DNA of 64,000 bases, taken from assembly GCF_014926405.1 (NCBI RefSeq), contig NZ_JACXXJ020000001.1:62001-126000 (forward strand), given 5' to 3'. Made by a program: the position numbers and the translations under genes. Each line of letters opens with the position of its first letter. The first letter of the stretch is position 1. Positions 37,935 through 46,724 of the stretch are shown in pieces. A model generated the notes under the pieces. The model was given only the letters and a program-made list of their open reading frames with translations, had not been told where the DNA came from and did no database searches. Source of the stretch: Agrobacterium vitis. GTDB taxonomy: Bacteria > Pseudomonadota > Alphaproteobacteria > Rhizobiales > Rhizobiaceae.

Positions 37935-38929
37935 AGATGGCCGAGGGCTTCGACATGGATACTGATCTCCTAAGACGAACAGCAGATCTGCGTGCTCTGG
38001 CAGATATTCGGCTTGTGACGCTGGACGATGGACCAGGGCGCGGCCAGCGACTTTTGATCGGCCGAAATGCAAAAGGCGTCGCATTCGAAATCGCGGTCGA
38101 TCGAGGCTTCGATGTTTCGGGCCTGTCGTTCAGAGGCACCAATGTCGGATGGCATTCTCCGACTCAAATGGTGTTTCCGACCCACGATCCCGACTCCGAG
38201 GAAGGATTGGGCTTTTTTCGCAATTTCGACGGCTTCATGATCACATGCGGCCTGGATCAATACAGCAGGCCTTATGACGCCGATGTCGGCCACTACAACT
38301 ATCCCAATCTGACAACCCGGAGGATGCCGCAACATGGCAGGATCTCGACTGAGAAAGCGCGTCTGCATCGATATGGCGTGGAACCGGAAAACTTCAATAT
38401 CGTGTGCGAGGGGACCGTGCGCCAGGCAAGCGTCTTTGGCGAGGTTCTGGAGCTGTATCGCAAGATCACCGTCCCCATTTTCGAAACCACGCTGATCATT
38501 GATGACACGATTGCAAACCGTAGTTTCCGGCCTTCGGACCATGCGATCCTCTATCACCTGAACTTCGGCTACCCGTTCCTTGACGAGTCCCTGAAGATCG
38601 CCGGACTTCCGGAGCAGATCCTCGCTGAGATAAATTCCGGGCCCCCCGTTGCTCAGGACGACTTCGGCGAGAAAGTCGACCATGTCGATTTCCGTATAAC
38701 TCCACACGAGACGCCAATCAGACTTCATAACCCGACGTGTGGATTTGCTGTTTCTTTGAAGTATGACCGGAGCGCCCTTCCGAAGTTCGCGGCATGGCGG
38801 GCATATCAGTCAGGAGTCTTTGCGCTTGGCATCGAGCCGCGCTCGGATCTTCGGCCGGCTGAAGGGGGAAAACTCCGCCCGGGTGAGAGCCGCAGCTATT
38901 CTCTGCAACTGAGCTTTGCGCCCGAATGA
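37931..38929 (+). CDS. DUF4432-type, aldose-1-epimerase-fold protein
   Basis: A 332-aa protein resembling the DUF4432 family of the galactose mutarotase superfamily, with GFDVSGLSFRGTNVGWHSP near the start, LYHLNFGYPFLDE in the middle and FALGIEPRSDLRPA near the end. These carry the His and Glu expected of epimerases. The start overlaps the isomerase stop. It is followed by a gap of about 360 bases, so the operon may pause or restart here. Substrate unknown. Confidence 0.78.
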   Translation: MKMAEGFDMDTDLLRRTADLRALADIRLVTLDDGPGRGQRLLIGRNAKGVAFEIAVDRGFDVSGLSFRGTNVGWHSPTQMVFPTHDPDSEEGLGFFRNFDGFMITCGLDQYSRPYDADVGHYNYPNLTTRRMPQHGRISTEKARLHRYGVEPENFNIVCEGTVRQASVFGEVLELYRKITVPIFETTLIIDDTIANRSFRPSDHAILYHLNFGYPFLDESLKIAGLPEQILAEINSGPPVAQDDFGEKVDHVDFRITPHETPIRLHNPTCGFAVSLKYDRSALPKFAAWRAYQSGVFALGIEPRSDLRPAEGGKLRPGESRSYSLQLSFAPE

Positions 38930-39288
38930 CGGCGGGAACGAAACACATAGCCTCGCGCGAGGAGGCTTGCAGGACGGCCGGCGCTCCTCGGCGACCAGTG
39001 TCTGCAGATGCGACTCAACGGACTGGCAAGGTCGAACTCGTCGCGGCCGCCCGCGCAAGGGCCAGTGCCTTTCGCCAACACAAAACACTTATCCTGCCCG
39101 CGTGGCAAAGTCGGCAGGATAACGGTGGGCAGCGATCCTCCCTTGCTGCCTACCGACCTTTTCAAGCTGCTGGATCGACGAAATACGTGAAGATCCTCAT
39201 CGCGCGACGCGCGTCGACCAAACCGTCACCTTCAGCGGTCAACGTTCAGTCGTGCGGTGTGCCCGGCCGATCGAGAAAGGAATAGCCG
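38930..39288. other. Intergenic region with a perfect inverted repeat
   Basis: About 360 bases without a credible gene; a 119-codon open frame here shows no family character. It contains TTATCCTGCC (39089-39098) and its exact inverse GGCAGGATAA (39113-39122), separated by 14 bases. It could be a terminator without a T run or an operator. AAAGGA at 39276-39281 serves the downstream transporter gene. Confidence 0.45.
39089..39122. repeat. Perfect 10-base inverted repeat with 14-base spacer
   Basis: Arms TTATCCTGCC and GGCAGGATAA are exact complements. The position is about 170 bases upstream of the Na/Pi transporter gene. The arms are AT-rich at the outer ends and no poly-T follows, which slightly favours a protein-binding site over an intrinsic terminator. 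Confidence 0.5.
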
Positions 39289-40959
39289 TTGGAATCGACC
39301 ATCGTCATGATCAATCTACTTGGCGCCGTGGCATTGCTTTTGTTCGGTCTCTCTCAAGTGAAGGACGGCGCGACCCGCGCATTGGGAGCCAGATTGCGAT
39401 CTGGTCTCGCAACGGGAACGCGCAGCAGTACCCGGTCATTCCTGTCCGGCTTCGCCGCAACTGTCGCCCTTCAAAGCTCCACGGCAACAGCACTGATGGT
39501 CTCGTCCTTTGTGGAACGGGAGCTGATCAAGCCTAGGATGGCGCAGGTCGTTCTGCTCGGTGCCAACGTTGGAACGGCTGTCACGGCATGGATTGTGGCA
39601 ACCGGCATAGAATGGATTTCACCCGTTCTCCTTTTTCTTGGCATCATACTTCATCGGAGTGGCTCGGCATCTCGCCAAGGCGCAGGAGCGGCTCTGATCG
39701 GCATAGCCCTTATGTTGCTCTCTCTCCATCTGCTGAGCACTGCGACCGAGCCTTTGCGGCATTCTCCGGCGCTTGCAGCCTTTATCGGTTTGCTCGACAA
39801 CGCTTGGCCGGTGGCTATGATTTTCGCAGCCGTCATTGCCTTCGTGTCATCGTCAAGCCTCGCCGCCGTCATCCTCATTCTGTCACTGACGTCTGCAGGC
39901 ATGCTGTCGGGTGGCCTCATCGTCGCACTGGTCCTTGGTGCAAATCTCGGCGGAGCCATTCCGCCCGTGATTGCATCGCTGTCAGGATCAAGCGCCGCGA
40001 GGCGTGTGACCCTCGGCAACCTGATCGTCCGGGCGATTGGTTGTTTGCTGACATTGCCAATCGCCCAGCCCTTGGCTGAATGGCTCGCCTTGATACCGCT
40101 CCCGCCATCGAAACTTCCCGTCGATGCGCATCTTGCCTTCAACCTTGCGCTTGCGGCGCTCGCCTGGCCATGCTCAAGGCTTATCGCTCGCTGGATGGCA
40201 GTTCTCATCCCGGATCAAACCCAGGCGGAAAACACACCCAACTACCTCGACACGGACGAACTTTCGACTCCGGTCGTCGCTCTGGCCAGTGCAGCGAGAG
40301 AGGTGCTCGGTGTCGGCGATATTGTCGAGAAGATGCTCCTGAAGGTTTCCGATGCCTTCGACCGGAACACCACCACGGGACTGACGGACGTTCCCTCTCT
40401 CGAGCGTCAGGTCGATCGGTTGCAGCAGGAGATCAAAGTCTATCTTTCAAAGCTGGGACGTAACGGCCTGTCGGAGGAAGAGGGGCGCAGATCGATTGTC
40501 ATCATCGACTACGCCATCAATCTCGAACACATCGGCGACATCATCGAAAAAGGCCTGGTGCCCGAAGTCACGAAAAAGGTCGCGCAGGGCCTGAAGTTCT
40601 CAGACGATGGTTTCGAGGAACTCCAGCAGCTTTTCCAGTTGACGATCGACAACCTCAGGATCGCGCAAACGATCCTGATTACTCGCGACATAAAACTCGC
40701 CAAGCAGCTGATGGAAAGGAAGATCGACGTTCGCCGCATGGAGAAGCGCTCTTCGGAGCGTCATCTGGAACGCTTGCGCGACGGGCGCGCTGACAGCCTG
40801 CAAACGAGTTCACTTCATCTCGACATCCTTCGCGATCTCAAAAGGATCAATGCTCACATCACCTCGGTGGCGCATCCAATCATGGACGAGGAGGGTCTGC
40901 TCGGAGAAAGCCGGCTTCTCACCAGCACTTCCGCACCTGCGCATAGGAACAATCTATGA
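39289..40959 (+). CDS. Na+/phosphate symporter family protein with C-terminal PhoU domain
   Basis: A 556-aa membrane protein. The N-terminal two-thirds contain two inverted hydrophobic repeats with the Na/Pi signature ALQSSTATALM near residue 63 and a second repeat near VSSSSLAAVILIL. The C-terminal third is a soluble helical PhoU-like domain (NLEHIGDIIEKGLV). The start is a TTG at 39289 with AAAGGA upstream; no ATG fits as well. It would move phosphate across the inner membrane. In this setting it may dispose of phosphate released from phosphodiester opines, which is inference. Confidence 0.85.
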   Translation: MESTIVMINLLGAVALLLFGLSQVKDGATRALGARLRSGLATGTRSSTRSFLSGFAATVALQSSTATALMVSSFVERELIKPRMAQVVLLGANVGTAVTAWIVATGIEWISPVLLFLGIILHRSGSASRQGAGAALIGIALMLLSLHLLSTATEPLRHSPALAAFIGLLDNAWPVAMIFAAVIAFVSSSSLAAVILILSLTSAGMLSGGLIVALVLGANLGGAIPPVIASLSGSSAARRVTLGNLIVRAIGCLLTLPIAQPLAEWLALIPLPPSKLPVDAHLAFNLALAALAWPCSRLIARWMAVLIPDQTQAENTPNYLDTDELSTPVVALASAAREVLGVGDIVEKMLLKVSDAFDRNTTTGLTDVPSLERQVDRLQQEIKVYLSKLGRNGLSEEEGRRSIVIIDYAINLEHIGDIIEKGLVPEVTKKVAQGLKFSDDGFEELQQLFQLTIDNLRIAQTILITRDIKLAKQLMERKIDVRRMEKRSSERHLERLRDGRADSLQTSSLHLDILRDLKRINAHITSVAHPIMDEEGLLGESRLLTSTSAPAHRNNL

Positions 40960-40974
40960 GCCCAAGGCTCGATT

Positions 40975-42009
40975 ATGGAGAAAACGGTGGTCAGCACGGA
41001 GTCAGGACAAAGCCATACGACGATATCGGCGAAGACGATACAGGGGATCGAAATGATCGAAGTTACAGGGCCCCGGTACCGTGCCCGAATAGCTTTGCAA
41101 GGCGCCACGCTTCTCGACTGGTGGCCAAGAAGCGTCGACGGTCTGGAAGATGAAAGCCTCGTTGACGGCTATCGCGACCTGCGCGAACTGAAGTCGCAAA
41201 ACGGCGTCCGCAATGCAATCCTCGCTCCGTTTACCAATCGCCTCACAGGTGGCCGATTCTATTTCGACGGCCTTGTCCACGAGCTTTCGCCGATCGCCGA
41301 AGGCGAAGATGAGGTTTATCACGGATTTGCACGTGTCAGGCTTTTTGCGCTTGGTCAGGTCGATTCTTACGGAGACAATCTCCGGATCGAGCTCATCCAT
41401 GAAACGGCAGATGTTGGCGCCACCGGCTACCCGTACAATCTTAGAATCTCCGTTGTCTATATGTTCGCTGGACATGAGGTCGAGCTTCAGATCGCTACCA
41501 CGAACCTTGGCGAGCAGCGAGCTCCCTATGCTGCTGGGTGGCACCCCTATTTCAGATTGCCCGGAACCACCGCGATCGATGACCTGATTTTGCAGGTTCC
41601 ATCGCGATCCGTTGTGGAAACCATTGATCTAATTCCCAAAGTCGCGTCGAACGGGGAGTTGGACCTTCGAGACAATGATACATTCCTTCGACCAACAAGA
41701 ATTGGCGATCGGGTTCTCGATTGCTGCTTTACGAAGCTCGTTGTCAAAGACGATGGAACCTCCACCACGATCCTGGGCGATCCGGGCTCCGGGGCTCAAT
41801 TGTCGGTATGGCAAGAGCGCGGGCACATGCATGTTTTTACGGGTGACACCCTTTCGAGGGATCGACGCGGCTCCATCGCGCTCGAACCCGTCGAAGATCT
41901 GACAAACGCCTTCAACCTGCCTGGCCGTATCGATCCGTTGCTTCTCGATCCGGAGAAAACTCGAACATTCCGGTGTGGCTTCACCTACGAGGAAGGCGAG
42001 AGACCATGA
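40975..42009 (+). CDS. Aldose 1-epimerase (mutarotase) family protein
   Basis: A 344-aa galactose-mutarotase-fold protein. Landmarks are ILAPFTNRLTGGRF (substrate-binding Asn-Arg), YHGFAR with the catalytic His, GWHPYFRL with the second His, and the catalytic Glu in ALEPVEDLTNAFN. It follows the Na/Pi transporter gene by 15 bases. Anomer interconversion of glucose, fructose or arabinose released in this pathway would be a fitting role. Confidence 0.85.
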   Translation: MEKTVVSTESGQSHTTISAKTIQGIEMIEVTGPRYRARIALQGATLLDWWPRSVDGLEDESLVDGYRDLRELKSQNGVRNAILAPFTNRLTGGRFYFDGLVHELSPIAEGEDEVYHGFARVRLFALGQVDSYGDNLRIELIHETADVGATGYPYNLRISVVYMFAGHEVELQIATTNLGEQRAPYAAGWHPYFRLPGTTAIDDLILQVPSRSVVETIDLIPKVASNGELDLRDNDTFLRPTRIGDRVLDCCFTKLVVKDDGTSTTILGDPGSGAQLSVWQERGHMHVFTGDTLSRDRRGSIALEPVEDLTNAFNLPGRIDPLLLDPEKTRTFRCGFTYEEGERP

Positions 42010-42173
42010 CAGCAGGCGCATCAATGAGGCTCTTTTCAATTGTATTCCTCGGACGAGTGGATCGGGATCGATAGCGGTTCTGGAGAAAGTCGACCATCCT
42101 CAAACCGGGCAACTTCGAGAACCAGAATGCCAACGTGCCCTCACGTGCCAGACCAAAGACCGAGAGTTTCGAA

Positions 42174-43640
42174 ATGCAAAATAAAGTACAGCTAATTACC
42201 TATGTCGACCGGCTCAGCGGTGGCGGTTTTCCGGAGTTGAGAGCCTTATTCAACGGAAAGCTGCAAGGCTTGTTCGGCGGCGTCCATGCCTTGCCGTTCT
42301 TCAACCCGATCGACGGCGCTGATGCCGGGTTCGATCCCACCGATCACACGATTGTCGATCCTCGCCTTGGTAGCTGGGATGACGTTCGCGCCCTGTCCGG
42401 TTCCGTGGAGATCATGGCCGATCTCATCGTCAACCACGTCTCGGCGCAATCGAGCTGGTTCCGGGACTTCATCGCAAAGGGACCTGAATCAGAATTTGCA
42501 GACATGTTCATGACATTCGACAAGGTCTTTCCCAGTGGTGCCAGCGAACAGAACCTCCTGAATATCTATCGGCCGCGCCCTGGCCTGCCGTTTTCAAAGG
42601 TCACGCTTGCAGATGGCAGCCAGCGGATGCTGTGGACCACGTTCACCTCGCACCAGATCGACATCGACATCCACAGTGCTCATGGCGCCTCATACCTGGA
42701 GACCATCCTCGATCGTTTTGCTGAAGCCAACGTAACGGCAATCCGCCTCGATGCCGCCGGCTACGCGATCAAGAAGGCCGGAACCAGTTGCTTTATGATT
42801 GATGAAACCTATGCCTTCCTTGCCAAGCTCGCCGAGAAGGCACGGGAGCGCGGGATGGAGGTTCTTGTCGAAATTCACAGCTACTATCGTGACCAGATCG
42901 AAATCGCCAAAAAGGTCGACCGCGTCTACGATTTCGCGCTGCCGCCACTGATATTGCATTCATTGTTCACGGGCGATGCGACAGCGCTGGCGCGTTGGCT
43001 GGAGATCAGCCCTCACAACGCAATCACCGTCCTCGACACTCACGACGGGATCGGCGTCATCGATGTCGGCGCGCACAGTGATGGCCGACCCGGACTTTTG
43101 GAACCGCAGGCAATCGACCATCTGGTCGAGGAGATTCACAGGCGCTCAGAGGGACAGAGCCGTTTGGCAACAGGCGCTGCAGCCTCTAACCTGGACCTCT
43201 ATCAGGTGAACTGCACCTATTACGACGCGCTCGGCCGTAACGACGACGACTACCTCATCGCCCGCGCAATCCAGTTTTTCGCACCCGGTATCCCGCAAGT
43301 CTATTACGTCGGCCTCCTGGGCGGGATCAATGACATGGAATTGCTGGGAAAGACGGGCGTCGGGCGTGACATCAATCGGCACTTTTACGAAGACCGGGAA
43401 ATTGATCTCGCTCTTGAATCGCCGCTCGTCAAACGACTGTCGGACTTGATCCGCTTCCGTAACACCCATCCGGCCTTCAATGGATCGTTCGAGGTAGCAA
43501 CCGATGACACCGGAAGCCTTGTTTTAAGCTGGAATCTCAACACCGAGTTTGCTCAACTAGTAGTTTCGTTCTCTCAAGGCAAGGCAACGATCACGGCTTC
43601 AGGCTGCTACGATTTCACATTCTCAGGAGCGATCGCATGA
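42174..43640 (+). CDS. splA: Sucrose phosphorylase (SplA-like)
   Basis: A 488-aa GH13 sucrose phosphorylase converting sucrose and phosphate to glucose-1-phosphate and fructose. The nucleophile Asp is in AIRLDAAGYAIKK, the acid/base Glu is in VLVEIHSYY and the stabilising Asp is in VLDTHDGIG. The start at 42174 (MQNKVQLITYVDRLSGG) matches the family N-terminus. In pTiC58 a sucrose-phosphorylase-like gene, splA, precedes traR in the arc operon, as here. Agrocinopine A contains sucrose, so this enzyme would use the sugar half of the opine. Confidence 0.92.
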   Translation: MQNKVQLITYVDRLSGGGFPELRALFNGKLQGLFGGVHALPFFNPIDGADAGFDPTDHTIVDPRLGSWDDVRALSGSVEIMADLIVNHVSAQSSWFRDFIAKGPESEFADMFMTFDKVFPSGASEQNLLNIYRPRPGLPFSKVTLADGSQRMLWTTFTSHQIDIDIHSAHGASYLETILDRFAEANVTAIRLDAAGYAIKKAGTSCFMIDETYAFLAKLAEKARERGMEVLVEIHSYYRDQIEIAKKVDRVYDFALPPLILHSLFTGDATALARWLEISPHNAITVLDTHDGIGVIDVGAHSDGRPGLLEPQAIDHLVEEIHRRSEGQSRLATGAAASNLDLYQVNCTYYDALGRNDDDYLIARAIQFFAPGIPQVYYVGLLGGINDMELLGKTGVGRDINRHFYEDREIDLALESPLVKRLSDLIRFRNTHPAFNGSFEVATDDTGSLVLSWNLNTEFAQLVVSFSQGKATITASGCYDFTFSGAIA

Positions 43641-43760
43641 GCAACCTGGTGAGACCGGGAAGCCACATCCCATCTAAAGTTCAGCCATCGATGTCCTCGA
43701 TATACTGTCGGACGAACAGCGACGACGAGGATACTGGCGACACCTAGAAGGAGATAGAGA

Positions 43761-44465
43761 ATGCAGCATTGGCTGGACAAGCTGACCGATCTTACGGCAA
43801 TTGAGGGCGATGGGTGCATCCTCAAAACAGGGCTGGCGGACGTCGCCGACCATTTCGGCTTCACCGGCTATGCTTATCTCCACATCCAGCACAAGCACAT
43901 CATCGCCGTGACCAACTATCATCACGATTGGCGGTCGCTCTACTTCGACAAGAAATTCGACGCTCTCGACCCGGTCGTCAAACGCGCAAGATCCAGGAAG
44001 CAGGTCTTCGCCTGGTCTGGCGAACAGGAGAGGCCGAAGCTATCGGAGGAAGAACGCGCCTTCTATGCACAAGCGGCCGATTTTGGCATCCGCTCCGGCA
44101 TCACCATCCCCATCAGGACCGCCAACGGTTCGATGTCGATGTTCACGCTGGCGTCGGAGAGGACGGCAATCCCGCTTGATCGGGAGATCGATGCGGTTGC
44201 AGCAGCGGCGGCCGTCGGGCAGCTCCATGCCCGCATCTCCTTCCTTCGGATCACGCCCACCGCTGAAGATGCCGCATGGCTCGATCCGAAAGAGGCGACC
44301 TATCTGAGATGGATTGCCGTCGGCAAGACGATGGAGGAGATCGCAGACGTGGAAGAGGTCAAGTACAATAGTGTCCGCGTCAAGCTTCGCGAGGCCATGA
44401 AGCGCTTCGACGTCCGCAGCAAAGCTCATCTCACCGCGCTCGCAATTCGAAGAAAACTGATCTGA
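43761..44465 (+). CDS. traR: TraR, LuxR-family quorum-sensing activator of conjugation, copy 2
   Basis: A second 234-aa TraR, seven residues different from the copy at 14850. All acyl-homoserine lactone contact residues (Tyr53, Trp57, Asp70, Trp85, Thr129) are intact. In the DNA-binding domain residue 199 is Glu instead of Gly (ADVEEVKYN), in the turn before the recognition helix, which could alter tra box binding. GGAG at 43751-43754 is the ribosome binding site. It lies behind splA at the end of the acc-type cluster, so it should answer to the agrocinopine-like signal through AccR. Confidence 0.95.
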   Translation: MQHWLDKLTDLTAIEGDGCILKTGLADVADHFGFTGYAYLHIQHKHIIAVTNYHHDWRSLYFDKKFDALDPVVKRARSRKQVFAWSGEQERPKLSEEERAFYAQAADFGIRSGITIPIRTANGSMSMFTLASERTAIPLDREIDAVAAAAAVGQLHARISFLRITPTAEDAAWLDPKEATYLRWIAVGKTMEEIADVEEVKYNSVRVKLREAMKRFDVRSKAHLTALAIRRKLI

Positions 44466-44514
44466 ACGGATTGCGATTTTGACCGCCGCACACTCGGGAT
44501 CCCGGAGGAATGAA

Positions 44515-44862
44515 ATGGCAGATGGATTGCATTGCACAATGTACAGTTATTCGCCGGCAACCGCTCAGCACAAGCAGCGCTGGCACGAAGACGGGGGTCA
44601 ACGGCATTTCTATGGAACTGCAGAGGCTGCCCGCCCGGCGGTTCTCCACCTCAAGCGCGAAGTGAAGAGAGATCCTGAGCACGTGTGGGAGCCTATGTAT
44701 CTTGAGAAACGAGAGATTTGTAGCGCGGCAATCAGGATGAGACGAATCTCATCGAGATTGCCGTGCCTACGACGGATGTTCTGGTTGTCTTGCTGAACCA
44801 GGGCGTCTCGACGCTCGTCGAAAGCTGCGAAATCATCGAGACCATCGACAACGTCGACTAAT
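44515..44862 (+). pseudogene. Small gene of unknown function with an apparent frameshift
   Basis: GGAGG at 44503-44507 precedes an ATG at 44515. The first 70 or so codons (MADGLHCTMYSYSPATAQHK to LEKREICSA) read well. From about 44727 the protein-like sequence continues in another frame (NQDETNLIEIAVPTTDVL to the stop ending at 44862), while the original frame turns into basic, low-quality sequence. One inserted or deleted base near 44724-44730 would explain this. I recognise no family. It directly follows traR and may be a disrupted accessory gene. Confidence 0.5.
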
Positions 44863-45247
44863 ATGAGAACGCGCAAACGGCATGGTCGAGGAGCAAACGA
44901 CGGCGGGCCATAGTCTTGCATGCGAAGCACGGCGCTGTTCGAAGTGCTGGAGCAATTCGGGTTCTATGATGCAAAGCACGCGCCAACCTCCAGCAACTGC
45001 GTGCACCATCGCCCAGCCGACGGGACTGCCCGGCGACGGCTCCGGGCGGTCCCGCTTCCCGCGACCCAGGGCTCAGCGCTCGGACCGGCAAAGGCCGGCT
45101 GAGGGCGCTTTAGTCCCGGTTCCATGCCCGCTCAATCAAGTGTGATTTGTCCCGGCCGACCAGAGCTCCTGAACTGCAGTCACGCACTCGGGCACGATGC
45201 GACGGCCCGAGGGTTATGGGCCGTCTAAACGGCGTTCTTGTACCAAT
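44863..45247. other. Intergenic region between the traR-distal gene remnant and traM
   Basis: About 385 bases with no gene I can support. A hairpin ACGGCCC / GGGCCGT at 45202-45224 lies just beyond the 3' end of traM on the minus strand and could help terminate it, though no T run follows. Confidence 0.45.
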
Positions 45248-45556
45248 TCAGTTCACGAGGACCTTGGGGATGAAACCAAGAATGCTGATCAGCGTATTCA
45301 CGGCACTCATCTGCGCATGCATCTCAATGCTCGCCTCTATGTAACGGATATGCTGAGGGCCGCCGGCTTCTTTTCCGGTTTTGTAGGTCTCTGGCAGACC
45401 CTGGAACAGTTCATCAGCTTTTTCCACCAACTGCCGGTGTGTCCGGATAGCATCGATCGTGATTGCTTCCAGGTCCGCTGGAGGTAGTCCACGCGTCAGC
45501 CCAACCAATGGGCGAAGCTCGACCTTCTTCGTCAATGTTGCATCTTCCGATTCCAT
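45248..45556 (-). CDS. traM: TraM, TraR antiactivator
   Basis: A 102-aa protein matching the size and sequence character of Ti-plasmid TraM (ELRPLVGLTRGLP, AITIDAIRTHRQLVEKADELF, and the C-terminal helix ending in LGFIPKVLVN). TraM binds TraR in a complex that cannot hold DNA, setting the threshold for quorum sensing. It is a single-gene unit facing the second traR, with a tra-box-like sequence about 290 bases upstream. One TraM would have to restrain two TraR copies. Confidence 0.93.
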   Translation of the reverse strand: MESEDATLTKKVELRPLVGLTRGLPPADLEAITIDAIRTHRQLVEKADELFQGLPETYKTGKEAGGPQHIRYIEASIEMHAQMSAVNTLISILGFIPKVLVN

Positions 45557-46081
45557 TCCTGACCTAACCCTGGTTTTGTCTGCGGTGCGCCCCCGCTGAC
45601 GTTGAACCCTTTGAACCCAAGCCGGGGGTTAGAATCCGAGATGAATCGGCCCTGAGACCTTTAGCACCGAGGCGCCTGGACATGCGTCGCAGGCCCCCGG
45701 CCACAAGGTCAGAGGGTTCCTGGCGCCATTTCGGTCAGCGCCAACCGTTCATCTGGGGATTCTAAGCCCCAACACAGCGCGTACTGCGTCGCGCCCCTTA
45801 TAAGAGCCATTCCAAAGAGATGCCAGCGCCGAACGACCGATTGAGGGTGCAAATCTTCACATGCCTGCGGCGACGGAAGGCACGAAATACCCTAATGCCG
45901 GCAATTTTGAAGAAGAAATCATAGCTCCTTGCGACCGAAGATAGAATGCATTGTTGAGGGTGGCGACACGTGGTTGTTTTCCGCCATGCTCTCGTTAAGG
46001 AGCGATTCGCCTGGCGCGCGCACCGAACAATTTTTTCCTCCTGACCCGCGTTCATCCACGCAGAAGCGAGGAGCTTGTTCC
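45557..46081. other. Intergenic region between traM and traH
   Basis: About 525 bases without a supported gene, lying upstream of traM and downstream of traH (both minus strand). Its main recognisable element is the tra-box-like sequence at 45845-45862. The rest is GC-rich with several short inverted repeats and no reading frame of convincing composition. Confidence 0.45.
45845..45862. promoter_or_regulatory. Imperfect tra box upstream of traM
   Basis: GGGTGCAAATCTTCACAT matches 14 of 18 positions of the perfect tra box ATGTGCAGATCTGCACAT found at 51904. The inner core and right half are nearly intact; the left end is changed. traM is known to be activated by TraR in Ti plasmids, which supports the call, but the distance to the traM start (about 290 bases) is long. 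Confidence 0.5.
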
Positions 46082-46711
46082 TCACTTCTCGCGCGCGCCG
46101 ATGCCAGAAAGGTCGATCCGAATACCGGCCTTGTTCGGGTCGACCCGCTCCGCCCCAAGTGCAGGATCGACGTTGCCGCCCTTCATCTTGTAACTGCCGA
46201 CTTCGGACGTTTCCGATTCCATCGTTGGTTCCGGCTCTGGCAGCTTCACGTCGCCCGGATCTACTGCCCGGAACACGGCTGTCCCTTCGAAATACCCGGT
46301 CTGCCAGGCAATGATCGCATCGTCGAACACCTGCGGCAGAACGTCCTTGTCGGTCGGATTGCCGTACCATTTGGTAACGATGCGATAGACCTTGGCGAAC
46401 AGCGCCGTGCCCATCCGGATGTTCTCGCAAGCATCCACCATGTCGGATTTCAGCTGGCCGGCTTCCACGACACCGAGCCCGGCCGGATATTGCGTGACGC
46501 CGACGCGCACGACGTTTCGGCCGACATGCTGGGCGATGAGGTTCATTGCCTCGTCCGCCGTCGCGGGCTTCGGGACGAGCACGACACGATTGCCCGAGCG
46601 GACCGTGACTGCAAGCGGGTCCGGTGCCCCTGCCCGCTCGATGAACTGCTCGACGATCGCCGGTTTCAGACCGGGATCGCTGCATTCCTTGATGAGAGCG
46701 GCATCGACCAT
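46082..46711 (-). CDS. traH: TraH, conjugal transfer protein
   Basis: A 209-aa protein matching Ti-plasmid TraH, the last gene of the traAFBH operon. It shows no obvious signal peptide or enzyme motif. Characteristic stretches are LIKECSDPGLKPAIVEQFIE, VGVTQYPAGLGVVEA and IIAWQTGYFEG. The C-terminal 50 residues are charged and proline-rich, probably disordered. It starts 13 bases after the traB stop. Its molecular role in transfer is not well defined; it is not the TraH of F-type plasmids. Confidence 0.88.
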   Translation of the reverse strand: MVDAALIKECSDPGLKPAIVEQFIERAGAPDPLAVTVRSGNRVVLVPKPATADEAMNLIAQHVGRNVVRVGVTQYPAGLGVVEAGQLKSDMVDACENIRMGTALFAKVYRIVTKWYGNPTDKDVLPQVFDDAIIAWQTGYFEGTAVFRAVDPGDVKLPEPEPTMESETSEVGSYKMKGGNVDPALGAERVDPNKAGIRIDLSGIGAREK

Positions 46712-46724
46712 CGCGAATAATTCC

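Noticed and set aside
38926..39285. A 119-codon open frame before the Na/Pi transporter
   Set aside because: Composition is not protein-like, and the inverted repeat lies within it.
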